Positions 44,815 through 54,089 of a stretch of 64,000 bases of DNA are shown here, piece after piece; position 1 is the stretch's first letter, and each line of letters begins with the position of its first letter. The DNA is from Chryseobacterium takakiae (GTDB lineage Bacteria; Bacteroidota; Bacteroidia; Flavobacteriales; Weeksellaceae). The stretch spans positions 170,434-234,433 of the forward strand of contig NZ_FQVO01000006.1 of assembly GCF_900129385.1 (NCBI RefSeq), written 5' to 3'. The notes below the pieces were generated by a model, which was not told where the DNA came from, searched no databases, and was given only the letters and a program-made list of their open reading frames with translations. Made by a program: the position numbers and the translations under genes.

Positions 44815-44922
44815 CGTCAGTTCGAGTAAAATTCTGAAAGAATTTTGTATCGAGAACCAATCAACCAAAGTTCTCGATACAATTTTTCTCCATTGCATTA
44901 CGAAAAATCACTCGAACTGACG
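44815..44922. repeat. large hairpin repeat, copy 2
   Basis: It has the same outer arms as copy 1 (CGTCAGTTCGAGT / ACTCGAACTGACG) and the same inner GTATCGAGAAC / GTTCTCGATAC arms. The loops between have diverged. Copies 1 and 2 fill most of the 377-bp gap between the alcohol dehydrogenase and the next gene, which holds no coding frame. Confidence 0.85.
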
Positions 44923-44941
44923 AAGCATTCAAAAATTGAAA

Positions 44942-45517
44942 TTAATAAGTCCCAATCTTTTTTCCTTCAAGTTTTCCGGTTTTCCGGGCGATTGTTACTA
45001 AATATGATTCTTTGTTTGTAGAATTGGTAAGCTTCGTAACGTAAAGTGAAATATGCTTTTCGTCTGTTTTGTAAGAACTGCTTAATGTATTGCTTGTATC
45101 AACAATATAACCGTAGGTGTTGGCAATTAAAACCGCTTCCGGCAGATTATCAACAGATCCTATAAAATCTCTCAGTTGCTGCTCGGTGAAAAAGTATTTT
45201 GTTTTATCTTTTTCACAGGCCAGCAGGTAAGAAAAGCAATCTTCTCCCAGGCATTTCTGAAAAAATCCTTTCTCCGGTGCAGGATCGTTTAAGGTCATAA
45301 AATCGGGGGTCTGAGTTTCGTAGATGATGGCTTTATCGGGATCCGGGTTGTTCCTGAGAACACTCCAGTACTCATATTTTTTATCGGGGACAATAAAAGG
45401 GAAAAGCAATTCAGGATTATCTAAAATTTCCGGGATCTTTTTGTAATCCGGCGGAACGGTTTTCTGGCTGAAAACCAAACCTGAACATAGAAATAAAACC
45501 AAAAATAATAATTTCAT
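44942..45517 (-). CDS. secreted protein of unknown function
   Basis: The 191-residue product has a signal peptide ending near VFSQ (residue 18). The mature part contains FPFIVPDKKYEYWSVLRN, a Cys pair (CLGEDC, then LLACEKD) that may form disulfides in the periplasm, and a basic C-terminus. No family recognised. It stands alone between two AT-rich gaps; the 237-bp gap upstream shows no clear promoter. Confidence 0.75.
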   Translation of the reverse strand: MKLLFLVLFLCSGLVFSQKTVPPDYKKIPEILDNPELLFPFIVPDKKYEYWSVLRNNPDPDKAIIYETQTPDFMTLNDPAPEKGFFQKCLGEDCFSYLLACEKDKTKYFFTEQQLRDFIGSVDNLPEAVLIANTYGYIVDTSNTLSSSYKTDEKHISLYVTKLTNSTNKESYLVTIARKTGKLEGKKIGTY

Positions 45518-45754
45518 ATTTAAATTATAATTTATTTTAACATTAAAGAATTAAGCCCCCTCAGCTTAAAAAACTTAATAAAAATCAATTATTGATTCCT
45601 TAACCATGATAAAGTCTAACTCGCTAAAATTCTTAATGTTAAATAAAGAATAAACAAAGTTTATTTAATTTAGAAAATTAAAAGAAAACGATAAAAAACT
45701 TATTTAGTAAAATTTATACAGTTTTTTATTGTTTTAAAAGTTAACAAAATAAAT

Positions 45755-46159
45755 TCACTGGAATATAATTTTGTAATATCCGTTTTCATCTTTTACATCA
45801 AATCCCACTCCTGTAAATGTCAGCTTATTGATCTGATACCCTTCACAGCCGCTGTTAAACTCCGAAGATTCAATAGAAAAATCAAAAAGTTTGACATTAG
45901 AATAAAACTTGTAATTTTTTGTGCCATTGTAGGCTCCTACATTTTCCAGCAGCACCCTGTTCTCTGAAGTTTTGGTAAGCTGAATGGCAACATTGTTTTC
46001 ATCCTGTATGGAATAGGTGGTCAATGTTCCGTTGGCGATCAGGTTTTCACCGGCAGCATTTACAAATTCAAAAACAATCGGTTGAGGCGGATTATAGCAG
46101 TCTTCACCGCAGGCGGTGAAAAGGATAAGCGGGAGGAGAAATAGGATGAGTTTTTTCAT
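45755..46159 (-). CDS. small lipoprotein of unknown function
   Basis: The 134-residue product has a lipobox with Cys17 (LFTAC), then a second Cys pair region (GEDCYNPP). The rest is predicted beta strands, ending in GYYKIIFQ. Short lipoproteins of this style are common in Bacteroidota. It starts 13 bp after the DUF4062 gene stop on the same strand, so the two could share a transcript. Confidence 0.75.
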   Translation of the reverse strand: MKKLILFLLPLILFTACGEDCYNPPQPIVFEFVNAAGENLIANGTLTTYSIQDENNVAIQLTKTSENRVLLENVGAYNGTKNYKFYSNVKLFDFSIESSEFNSGCEGYQINKLTFTGVGFDVKDENGYYKIIFQ

Positions 46160-46172
46160 GAGAAGTGAATAT

Positions 46173-47336
46173 TTAATTTGAGAACCTTATTTGTAGTTCT
46201 TCAAGTAATTTATTTAATTTATTATGAGCTTCATCATTAGTGGTTAATGTTAGGCTTAAATTAAGAACATATTCCTTCCCAGCCAGTTCGTCATGTTTTG
46301 CTTGAATAACTCTTTCCATAATTTCATATGGATAATTCCAAAGTTCATTAGCTGTATGCATGGCTAAATCAGATAAATATATTTTAATATCTTCAAATTC
46401 AGGATCTATATAAGTACTTTTTACATCAATTATCCAATTAAGTAATTGTTCATATATTTGAGCATATTTAACAGAAACATAATATAAACCTTTAATATCC
46501 GATGGTTCACCATATTCACCAATAAATTTTTGTACCATAATAACTAAACCTTTTAAATTTTTTATAGTATTAAGATGCGACGTTGTTCTGTTTGAGGCCC
46601 AGGTTGGTAAATCAAAATGATCTTTTATGAAATGTCTTGGTTCAATTAAGATTGAGTATTCAATATCATTTTTCAAAAATTCTTTTTTTTCTATCTCATC
46701 AATTAGTGTTTGACATAAGAATTCGAATTCAAAAAAACTATTTTTTTCAATAAGTATTTTTAAACACTTTTCGCTTAAGTTTAGTTTAAAAAAATCTGGA
46801 ATATCCCTATCAATTATATTTTTAACTTTTAGACTATTTTTGAATAAATGTGATAACTGTATCTTTAATGTTTGGATAATATCTTGTGATTGTTCAAAAG
46901 GAAAGGTCCAAATTTTTTTGTTATCTCTTATATCAGTAATGAATTCAAATATTTGTTTATTATCTACTATATTTGAAAAATTTCCATCTTTATTATTTTT
47001 CCAAAAATTCATAGCATTTAATGTGCTTTTATCTATAAAACAAAAAATGGGAATACCTTTTTGCTTTGCAGTCAAAAACTCTGTATTTGTAATTGATTTT
47101 CCATTTTCAATAATACTGCCATATCTGCTTCCTACTATTAAAACTAATATATCAGCATTATCTTTTATATTTTTTATGCAATTTTCAATTGAATTTAATT
47201 CTGGTGAAATAGGAAAATTGTCATATTCTGAAAGAACTGGGTTATGACCTGAAGTATGTATGAAATCATATAAATTAGCTCTTAGTTGTGATAAGTCGTA
47301 ACAGGTCGAACTTACAAAAATATTTAAGTTATTCAT
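46173..47336 (-). CDS. DUF4062-domain protein, possible signalling or defence role
   Basis: The 387-residue protein opens with a DUF4062-like domain (NIFVSSTCYDLSQLRANLYDF at about residues 4-24, PVLSEYDNFPISPEL, then ADILVLIVGSRYGSI near 62-76 and SITNTEFLTAKQKGIPIFCFID near 80-101). The remaining 250 residues are mostly helical without a recognised motif, and no NTPase domain is present. DUF4062 is often found attached to NACHT-type or other signalling domains, for example in animal NWD1-like proteins. Codon use is clearly more AT-rich than in ppc next to it, a possible sign of transfer. It has a -7 box at 47355-47362. Confidence 0.8.
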   Translation of the reverse strand: MNNLNIFVSSTCYDLSQLRANLYDFIHTSGHNPVLSEYDNFPISPELNSIENCIKNIKDNADILVLIVGSRYGSIIENGKSITNTEFLTAKQKGIPIFCFIDKSTLNAMNFWKNNKDGNFSNIVDNKQIFEFITDIRDNKKIWTFPFEQSQDIIQTLKIQLSHLFKNSLKVKNIIDRDIPDFFKLNLSEKCLKILIEKNSFFEFEFLCQTLIDEIEKKEFLKNDIEYSILIEPRHFIKDHFDLPTWASNRTTSHLNTIKNLKGLVIMVQKFIGEYGEPSDIKGLYYVSVKYAQIYEQLLNWIIDVKSTYIDPEFEDIKIYLSDLAMHTANELWNYPYEIMERVIQAKHDELAGKEYVLNLSLTLTTNDEAHNKLNKLLEELQIRFSN

Positions 47337-47354
47337 TTTTATTGTCTATTGATT

Positions 47355-47362
47355 CAAATTTA
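47355..47362 (-). promoter_or_regulatory. -7 promoter box of the DUF4062 gene
   Basis: TAAATTTG on the reverse strand, 18 nt ahead of the start codon. Confidence 0.55.
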
Positions 47363-47442
47363 CATAAATTGAATATTATTTGAAAAAAAGAATTAAAATT
47401 AATTACTTTAAAGTAAATAAATATATTAAAATCAAAATCCCC

Positions 47443-47450
47443 TACATTTG
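47443..47450 (+). promoter_or_regulatory. -7 promoter box directly ahead of ppc
   Basis: TACATTTG ends 4 nt before the ATG at 47455. It also lies inside an upstream in-frame extension starting at 47380, which is therefore unlikely to be translated. Confidence 0.65.
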
Positions 47451-47454
47451 TTAT

Positions 47455-49989
47455 ATGATACACGACCAACGCGCAGAAAAATTCAGGCAGATCGTGGAAA
47501 ATAAGTTCCAGATCTACAATTCTTTGTTTATGAGCCTGCCTTATGATAAAATGACGAATATCGGGATGCTGCTTCCGTTTCTTTGTGAAGAAAGCAAAAC
47601 CGGCTACGAAGCCGGAAAAACCCCCGAAGAAATCGTTGAAGAATTTTTTAAAAGCCATACCGATTTGCAGACCGAAGAACAGAAACTGGAGCTGCTTTTT
47701 AAAATCATACAATATATTGAAAGGCAAGTTGTTTTGTTCGACAGTATCGAAGATGCGGCTTTCCCTAATCTTCACTCCGACAGCGATAAAGGAACGGTAA
47801 CCAACCTTTACGAGCATTCCCTTCAGGACCATAAGCTGGAACAGGTTCGTGAAAAACTGAAAGATTTTGCCATCAAAATTGTTTTCACCGCACACCCGAC
47901 ACAGTTTTATCCGAATTCCGTTCAGAGAATCCTTCATGACTTAAGAAATGCAATAACCAACGATTCCATCACCAATATCGATATGCTTTTGCAGCAGCTG
48001 GGAAAAACACCTTTTGTCAATAAAGAAAAACCCACTCCGATTGATGAGGCAATGAGCATCATTTATTATTTGAGATATGTGTATTATGATACGATCGGGG
48101 AACTTTTCACGAAAATAAAAGAAACATTCGGAAGCGAGCATTTCCATATTCATGAAGATCTTATCCAGTTGGGTTTCTGGCCGGGCGGCGACCGCGACGG
48201 AAATCCGTTTGTAACAGCCGATGTCACCAAAAGGGTAGCAGAAGAACTGCATTCAGCCATTCTGAAAGCCTATTATAATAATTTAAAATCGGTTCGGCGA
48301 AGATTAAGTTTCAGAGGCGTTTCGGAAGTATTAACCAAGCTGAGCAATGAATTGTACTCAGCCATATTCAGAAATGAAAGAATTACGGCGGAAGACATTA
48401 TCAGAAGAATTGATGAAGCGGAAACAATTGTTAGAGAACAGCATAATTCGTTATTTGTTGGTCTGCTGAAAGATTTCAGGGACAGGGTGAAAATTTTCGG
48501 GACCCACTTTGCCACATTGGACGTGCGCCAGGACAGCAGGATCCATCAAAGAGTAATTGATGAAATTTTTGCCAAAATTCAGGGAAATCCTGATGCTGAT
48601 AATGAAGAGAAATTCAACACCTTAATTCAGGCTCCGGAAAAAATTAATCCTGATGATTTTGAAGATATTATAAAAGATACTTTGCTTACGGTTACTCAAA
48701 TCTCGGACATTCAGAAACTGAATGGCTTGAGAGGAATGAATCGCTATATTATTTCCAATTCTGATGCGGTAAAGGATGTCATGAATGTCTATGCATTTTT
48801 CAAGATCTGCGGTTATCAGGATGAAGAAATCAATATCGATATCGTTCCGCTGTTCGAAACCATGGAAGGTCTTGCCAATGCAGAAACAGTAATGGCTGAA
48901 TTGTATCAGAATCCGGTGTATCAAAAGCATCTGGAAAGAAGAGGAAATCAGCAGACCATTATGCTTGGCTTCTCAGACGGAACAAAAGATGGCGGTTATC
49001 TGAAGGCCAACTGGGAGATTTACAAGGCTAAAGAAGTGCTGACCAGACTTTCCGAACAAAACGGGATTAAAGTAATCTTCTTCGACGGAAGAGGTGGCCC
49101 GCCGGCAAGAGGGGGTGGAAAGACGCACGATTTTTATGCTTCCCAGGGAAAAACGATTGCCAATAATAAGATTGAATTAACGATCCAGGGACAGACCATT
49201 ACCAGCATTTTCGGGAATAAAGAACAGGCAAAATACAATTTTGAACAGCTCTTAACTGCCGGTGTGGAAAATGATGTGTTTAAAAATTCCAAAAAAGACC
49301 TTACGGAAAAAGAAAGAGCGCTGATTGCCGAACTGGCAGAAATCAGCTATAAAAAATATTCGGATCTGAAATCGCATCCAATGTTTGTTCCGTATCTCCA
49401 GGAAATAAGTACGCTGGAATATTACGGGAAAACCAATATTGGAAGCCGTCCGTCGAAAAGAGGTGCAGGAAATGAGCTTAAATTTGAAGACCTGAGAGCC
49501 ATTCCGTTTGTAGGTTCCTGGTCACAGCTGAAGCAGAATGTTCCCGGATTTTTCGGATTCGGGTTTGCTATGCAGCAGATGAAAGAGCAGGGAAGATTTG
49601 ATGAGGTGGAAGCCCTTTACAAAGGTTCCGATTTCTTCAAAACATTGGTTTTAAACTCGATGATGAGTATGAACAAGACCTATTTCCCACTGACGTATTA
49701 CATTAAGAATAATCCTAAATTCGGTGCATTCTGGAATGTCCTTTTTGATGAGTATAATTTATCTAAAAATATTATGCTCGAGCTTACCGGATTCAGCATG
49801 CTTCAGCAGGAAGATCCGCTTTCCAGAAAATCCGTAAAGATCCGTGAAAGAATTGTTCTTCCGTTATTGAGTATTCAGCAATATGCCCTGATTAAAATTC
49901 AGAAAGGAGAAGGAAATAAAGAAGCATATGAAAAATTGGTGACCCGTTCTTTGTTTGGAAATATTAATGCCAGTAGAAATTCAGCGTAA
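47455..49989 (+). CDS. ppc: phosphoenolpyruvate carboxylase
   Basis: Ppc adds bicarbonate to phosphoenolpyruvate to make oxaloacetate, refilling the TCA cycle. The 844-residue protein shows the catalytic motifs VFTAHPTQFYP, FWPGGDRDGNPFVTADVT, LGFSDGTKDGGYL and FFDGRGGPPARGGGKTH. The start was set at ATG 47455 (MIHDQRAEKFRQIVENKF), because a longer in-frame start at 47380 would lie upstream of the -7 box. A lipoprotein gene follows 6 bp later. Confidence 0.97.
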   Translation: MIHDQRAEKFRQIVENKFQIYNSLFMSLPYDKMTNIGMLLPFLCEESKTGYEAGKTPEEIVEEFFKSHTDLQTEEQKLELLFKIIQYIERQVVLFDSIEDAAFPNLHSDSDKGTVTNLYEHSLQDHKLEQVREKLKDFAIKIVFTAHPTQFYPNSVQRILHDLRNAITNDSITNIDMLLQQLGKTPFVNKEKPTPIDEAMSIIYYLRYVYYDTIGELFTKIKETFGSEHFHIHEDLIQLGFWPGGDRDGNPFVTADVTKRVAEELHSAILKAYYNNLKSVRRRLSFRGVSEVLTKLSNELYSAIFRNERITAEDIIRRIDEAETIVREQHNSLFVGLLKDFRDRVKIFGTHFATLDVRQDSRIHQRVIDEIFAKIQGNPDADNEEKFNTLIQAPEKINPDDFEDIIKDTLLTVTQISDIQKLNGLRGMNRYIISNSDAVKDVMNVYAFFKICGYQDEEINIDIVPLFETMEGLANAETVMAELYQNPVYQKHLERRGNQQTIMLGFSDGTKDGGYLKANWEIYKAKEVLTRLSEQNGIKVIFFDGRGGPPARGGGKTHDFYASQGKTIANNKIELTIQGQTITSIFGNKEQAKYNFEQLLTAGVENDVFKNSKKDLTEKERALIAELAEISYKKYSDLKSHPMFVPYLQEISTLEYYGKTNIGSRPSKRGAGNELKFEDLRAIPFVGSWSQLKQNVPGFFGFGFAMQQMKEQGRFDEVEALYKGSDFFKTLVLNSMMSMNKTYFPLTYYIKNNPKFGAFWNVLFDEYNLSKNIMLELTGFSMLQQEDPLSRKSVKIRERIVLPLLSIQQYALIKIQKGEGNKEAYEKLVTRSLFGNINASRNSA

Positions 49990-49995
49990 ATAAGT

Positions 49996-50742
49996 ATGAA
50001 AGATATATTCTTTTCGGTCTCGGTTTTTACGGCGCTTTTTCTGCTTGAAGGCTGTAAAAAATCCAATGAAAGCCAGCTTCCGCCTGCTGCTAAGAATGAA
50101 GCGTTATCAGTGGAAAAAGCGTTGGAAGATCATGTAAAAACTGCTGATAAAAAAAAACCTGCTGATTTTATACCCAATGGGTTTGTACTTTTTGATGAAG
50201 TGGAAGGAGATCTGAATAACGACGGACGCAAAGATCATGTGCTGATCATCAAAGGAACGGAAAAGGATAAGATCGTTGATGACGAAAACCGTGGTAAACT
50301 GGATCGCAACCGCCGGGGAATTATTATCTTATTTAAAACAGAGGATAATAGTTACAAAAAGATTTTAGAAAACAACAACTGCTTTTCATTCGAAAATGAA
50401 GATGGCGGCGTATATTATGCTCCGGAATTGGAAGTTTCCATAGATAAAAATAATCTCTATGTTAACTATATGCATGGCAGATATGGATACTGGACCTATA
50501 CTTTTAAGTTCAGAAGCAATGATTTCCAGTTGATTGGTTATGATGCGAGCTATAACCACGGCCCGATTGTTCAAAACGAAACGAGCATTAATTTTTTAAC
50601 CGGTAAAAAGCAGATTAAAGATAATATCAATAAAGATGAGGAAGACGGAGATGAGGTTTTCAAGGAAACATGGTCTAACGTTGATATTCAAAAGCCTGTT
50701 ATTTTATCTGGAATTAAAGATTTTGATGAACTCAGCTTCTGA
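49996..50742 (+). CDS. lipoprotein with a calcium-loop-like segment
   Basis: The 248-residue product has a probable lipobox with Cys20 (LLEGC). A long charged, Lys-rich linker follows, and then the segment DLNNDGRKDHVLI near residue 71-83, similar to the DxNxDG loops of integrin-type or dockerin-like calcium sites. A later part has aromatic-rich strands (YGYWTYTFKF). It sits 6 bp behind ppc and ends in a strong terminator. Function unknown. Confidence 0.75.
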   Translation: MKDIFFSVSVFTALFLLEGCKKSNESQLPPAAKNEALSVEKALEDHVKTADKKKPADFIPNGFVLFDEVEGDLNNDGRKDHVLIIKGTEKDKIVDDENRGKLDRNRRGIIILFKTEDNSYKKILENNNCFSFENEDGGVYYAPELEVSIDKNNLYVNYMHGRYGYWTYTFKFRSNDFQLIGYDASYNHGPIVQNETSINFLTGKKQIKDNINKDEEDGDEVFKETWSNVDIQKPVILSGIKDFDELSF

Positions 50743-50757
50743 TATAAATTCAATAAA

Positions 50758-50783
50758 AAACCTCTCGGACTGAGAGGTTTTTG
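50758..50783. terminator. bidirectional intrinsic terminator
   Basis: AAACCTCTC and GAGAGGTTT pair around a short loop with T-rich sequence on both strands. It separates the ppc-side transcript from the converging subtilase gene. Confidence 0.88.
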
Positions 50784-50785
50784 CT

Positions 50786-52396
50786 TTATTCTTTTATAAA
50801 TTTCTCATAAGATATTGCATCTTTTGTTTTGATCTTCAGATAGTAAACGCCTTTACTGAAGTCTTCAATTTTTATGGATTTCTGATGATTTACGGTTGTA
50901 ATCAGCCTTCCTAAATTATCATAAATTTCTAATGATACAATTTCTTTTTCTGAAGCGATATTGAGGATGTTTTTAACCGGATTCGGGAAAATCGCAATGT
51001 TATTTTTCTTTACCAATTCAGAAGTATTTAAGACATTGTTATACAAACTTCCGAAATTAAGGATTCCAAAACCCATCTGATCCGTATGATTCGGATAGAG
51101 TGATGCGGTCTGTCTTAGCTTATCTCTCATCAGATCCCTGTTCATCGTAGAAAAGGCCTGAATAAGACAGGCTACGCCTCCTGCTGCAATAGGAGTGGCA
51201 ATAGAGGTTCCGCTTACCGGAAGGGTAGAATTGTTATTGCTCACCGTAATCGCTGCTGTCCCTCTTGCACTTGCATCCGGTTTGATTACTCCCACAGAAT
51301 TTGGGCCATAAGATGAGAAATTGGACGAAGTTCCTGCGGCATCTACAGAACCGATAGTAAAAACTTTCGCGTTATCCGCCGGCGTTAAAATATAGTGCCA
51401 AGGCTGAGCTCCCGAATTTCCTGCTGCAAACAATACAAAAATCCCTTTGTTTACTGCGATTTCTGCACCTCGCGCAATAAAAGAAGTGGTTCCGTTCAAA
51501 TTCGCGTAGGAATAATTGTATTTAGGGTCATCAAAAGTAGAATAGCCTAAAGAAGTGGTGATCATATCAACTCCTTTCCGGTCGGCTTCTTCGGCAGCTT
51601 CAATCCAATACAGTTCTTCTTCGGGAATTTCGACATTGGCATTTTCGCTTCGGTACAGATAAAAATCAGCATCAGGAGCAGAGCCTACGAAAGTATCCTG
51701 CACGAAGCCGCCGATGGCTCCCAGAACTACCGTTCCGTGTATATTGAGGGACGGATTGTAAATGTCTGTGGTTTTTGTTACAAAATCATATCCTCCCTTG
51801 ATGTGTCCGTTATTCCAAAGCCTTGAAAATGCGGAGCCGGTATTTACATTCGGAAAACCGGTGTCAATGACAGCAATGGTGACTCCTGTTCCGGTATATC
51901 CCGCAAGATGCAGCGGACGAATGTTAATCTGGTCAATCTGCTGTGCTCCGGAACCGTAGTCAAAGACGGTAAGGTTTTTACCAGCATTTCCGCTCGGATC
52001 TTCCCACTTGTTAATATTTTTCGTCTTCGGGATACCTGATGTGTTTCGGGCAAAACTTTCAACAGAATTTACGTATGTCTGTGACTGCAGCAGGGATACC
52101 TGAGCCGGAGTAGCATTTACGGCAACCCCATTCAGCCATTTTGAATAATCCGTTACCGTAAAGCCCAGATTCTGAATATTGGTGATGTAAGAAGGCTCAA
52201 TAGGAGCGTCCTGGTCATTCAGGGCAATTCCAAGTGCTGTACGGCGGTCGAGGGACTTTTGTGAAAGTTCAGACAGAGGATTTGCATAAAATGCGTTCTT
52301 ATTCGGCTTATCTTTAAAGAACACGAAAGCAAGCGAGGTTTGTGCAAAACTCACTGAGTAACCTGCTAAAATACAAAAGAGTAGAATTTTTTTCAT
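50786..52396 (-). CDS. subtilisin-like serine peptidase exported by the type IX system
   Basis: The 536-residue protease has a signal peptide (cleavage near FAQT, residue 19), then a propeptide region. The S8 catalytic triad is at Asp178 (AVIDTGF), His220 (NIHGTVV) and Ser398 (SGTSIATPIAAGG). The C-terminal 75 residues form a type IX sorting domain (NIAIFPNPVKNILNI near 464, then NLGRLI and SKGVYYLKIKT), which directs the protein through the outer membrane. It is likely a secreted or surface protease. Confidence 0.95.
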   Translation of the reverse strand: MKKILLFCILAGYSVSFAQTSLAFVFFKDKPNKNAFYANPLSELSQKSLDRRTALGIALNDQDAPIEPSYITNIQNLGFTVTDYSKWLNGVAVNATPAQVSLLQSQTYVNSVESFARNTSGIPKTKNINKWEDPSGNAGKNLTVFDYGSGAQQIDQINIRPLHLAGYTGTGVTIAVIDTGFPNVNTGSAFSRLWNNGHIKGGYDFVTKTTDIYNPSLNIHGTVVLGAIGGFVQDTFVGSAPDADFYLYRSENANVEIPEEELYWIEAAEEADRKGVDMITTSLGYSTFDDPKYNYSYANLNGTTSFIARGAEIAVNKGIFVLFAAGNSGAQPWHYILTPADNAKVFTIGSVDAAGTSSNFSSYGPNSVGVIKPDASARGTAAITVSNNNSTLPVSGTSIATPIAAGGVACLIQAFSTMNRDLMRDKLRQTASLYPNHTDQMGFGILNFGSLYNNVLNTSELVKKNNIAIFPNPVKNILNIASEKEIVSLEIYDNLGRLITTVNHQKSIKIEDFSKGVYYLKIKTKDAISYEKFIKE

Positions 52397-52438
52397 GTAG
52401 ATATTTTATATAAAGATAAAACAAAATCAATAAAATTT

Positions 52439-52467
52439 TTGATAGGATTTTAAATTCCTTATTTTTA
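52439..52467 (+). promoter_or_regulatory. possible promoter of the DegT-type aminotransferase gene
   Basis: TTG at 52439-52441, an 18-nt spacer and TATTTTTA at 52460-52467 match the consensus except that the last base of the -7 box is A. The gene starts 16 nt later. Confidence 0.45.
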
Positions 52468-52482
52468 CAGAAATATTTATTT

Positions 52483-53607
52483 ATGAAAAAGATTCAAATG
52501 GTTGACTTGCAAAGTCAGTATTACAAGATAAAAAATGAAGTAGATAATGCAGTTTCAAATGTAATGGATTCGGCGGCTTTTATCAACGGCCCCGAGGTAA
52601 AGTCTTTCCAGAATGAATTAGAGTCTTATTTAGACGTAAAACATGTAATACCTTGTGCTAATGGTACAGATGCTCTTCAGATCGCTTTAATGGCTCTTGA
52701 TCTTAAAGAAGGGGATGAAATCATTACTGCAGATTTTACTTTTGCAGCAACCGTTGAGGTTATTCATTTGTTAAAGCTTAAATCAGTACTGGTAGATGTT
52801 GATTATGATACGTTTACCATTTCCACGGAAGCAATCAAAAAAGCGATTACTCCAAAAACAAAAGCCATTATTCCGGTTCATCTTTTCGGACAGTGTGCCA
52901 ATATGGAAGAAATTCTGAAAATTGCAGAACAGCATAATTTATATGTTATTGAAGATAATGCACAGGCAATCGGTGCCGAATTTACGTTTTCCGATGGAAG
53001 CGTAAAAAAAGCAGGAACCATGTCCACCGTGGGAACCACTTCTTTTTTTCCTTCTAAAAATCTCGGATGCTATGGCGACGGAGGTGCTATTTTCACCAAT
53101 AATGATGACTTGGCTCACCGTGTGAGAGGAATCGTAAACCACGGCATGTACGAAAGATATTATCATGATGAGGTAGGGGTAAACTCAAGACTGGACAGCA
53201 TTCAGGCTGCGATTCTGAGAAAGAAACTTCCGCATTTGGATAATTATAACGAATCAAGAAACAAAGCTGCTGATTATTATGATGAAGCTTTTGCGGGTCA
53301 GGAGCAAATTTTAACGCCGAAAAGAGCGGAAAATTCCACACATGTTTTTCATCAGTACACGTTGAGAATTTTAAATGGTAAACGCAATGACCTTCAGAAA
53401 TTTTTAACGGAGAAGGAAATTCCGGCCATGATCTATTATCCTGTAGCCCTAAGAAAGCAAAAGGCTTATTATCAGGAAAGCAATGATGCCGATTTTGTCA
53501 ATACGGATAAATTACTGGATGAGGTTATTTCCCTTCCGATGCACACGGAACTGGATGAAGAGCAGCTGAAGTATATTGCGGATGCAGTGCTGGAGTTTAT
53601 GCGATAA
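52483..53607 (+). CDS. DegT/DnrJ/EryC1-family sugar aminotransferase
   Basis: Such PLP enzymes put an amino group on nucleotide-linked keto sugars for surface glycans. The 374-residue protein has the early CANGTDALQIAL block, the Asp in VIEDNAQAIGAEF, PLP Lys192 in FFPSKNLGCYGDGG, and the C-terminal HTELDEEQLKYI. With galE and a cytidylyltransferase nearby, it may be part of a small set of genes for sugar nucleotide synthesis. Substrate unknown. A small membrane protein gene starts 7 bp later. Confidence 0.93.
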   Translation: MKKIQMVDLQSQYYKIKNEVDNAVSNVMDSAAFINGPEVKSFQNELESYLDVKHVIPCANGTDALQIALMALDLKEGDEIITADFTFAATVEVIHLLKLKSVLVDVDYDTFTISTEAIKKAITPKTKAIIPVHLFGQCANMEEILKIAEQHNLYVIEDNAQAIGAEFTFSDGSVKKAGTMSTVGTTSFFPSKNLGCYGDGGAIFTNNDDLAHRVRGIVNHGMYERYYHDEVGVNSRLDSIQAAILRKKLPHLDNYNESRNKAADYYDEAFAGQEQILTPKRAENSTHVFHQYTLRILNGKRNDLQKFLTEKEIPAMIYYPVALRKQKAYYQESNDADFVNTDKLLDEVISLPMHTELDEEQLKYIADAVLEFMR

Positions 53608-53614
53608 TTTTGAA

Positions 53615-54037
53615 ATGGGAAAAAGAGTATTCAGCAAAAAAATAGTTTTTTATTTAGCGCTTATCGTTACAATATTTCTTATTTTTTTCTCGATTATGTC
53701 ATTTCTTTCTTTATTTGATGATTTTAACATTATTACCTTAATTATAACTATTTTTTCAATTGTTGTAAATTTATTTGCATTCGTGCATTTAATTGAAAAA
53801 TATAACAGGGCAGTTTTGTTTTTAAATCTAAGCTTAGGTGTGTTTATGCTTGATTCATTGTCTTTTGTTGTATTAGCACTTAAAATGTCTCCTGGAAATT
53901 TAAATGAAATTCTAACGAGTTTTCATTTTAAGATTTTGGTCTTTGGAACAATAATTCTAATAATTATTAATAGATACAGTCTCAAGGAAAATAAAACTGA
54001 AATCGAAATTGAATCTATAGGAACGCACAATGATTAA
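53615..54037 (+). CDS. small integral membrane protein of unknown function
   Basis: The 140-residue product (MGKRVFSKKIVFYLALIV onward) has four hydrophobic segments at roughly residues 8-34, 40-60, 67-87 and 100-118, and an acidic C-terminus. The start at 53615 was preferred over an upstream in-frame one that overlaps the preceding gene. Very AT-rich codons. Unknown. Confidence 0.7.
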   Translation: MGKRVFSKKIVFYLALIVTIFLIFFSIMSFLSLFDDFNIITLIITIFSIVVNLFAFVHLIEKYNRAVLFLNLSLGVFMLDSLSFVVLALKMSPGNLNEILTSFHFKILVFGTIILIIINRYSLKENKTEIEIESIGTHND

Positions 54038-54041
54038 CAAT

Positions 54042-54075
54042 ACTTTGTCAAAGTTGAAAATCTTTGACAAAGTTT
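54042..54075 (+). repeat. left end double palindrome of the RAYT element
   Basis: Palindromes at 54043-54053 and 54062-54072 with an 8-nt spacer (TTGAAAAT). It is an exact inverted copy of 54653-54686. Confidence 0.9.
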
Positions 54076-54089
54076 AAAAAACACAATGT

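Noticed and set aside
47380..47454. N-terminal extension of ppc by 25 codons
   Set aside because: It is AT-rich, Lys/Ile-rich and contains the -7 box; MIHDQRAEKF at 47455 is the usual start of this protein.
47329..47937. 202-codon frame antisense to ppc
   Set aside because: It overlaps most of the ppc N-terminus and has Phe-rich composition typical of an antisense shadow.
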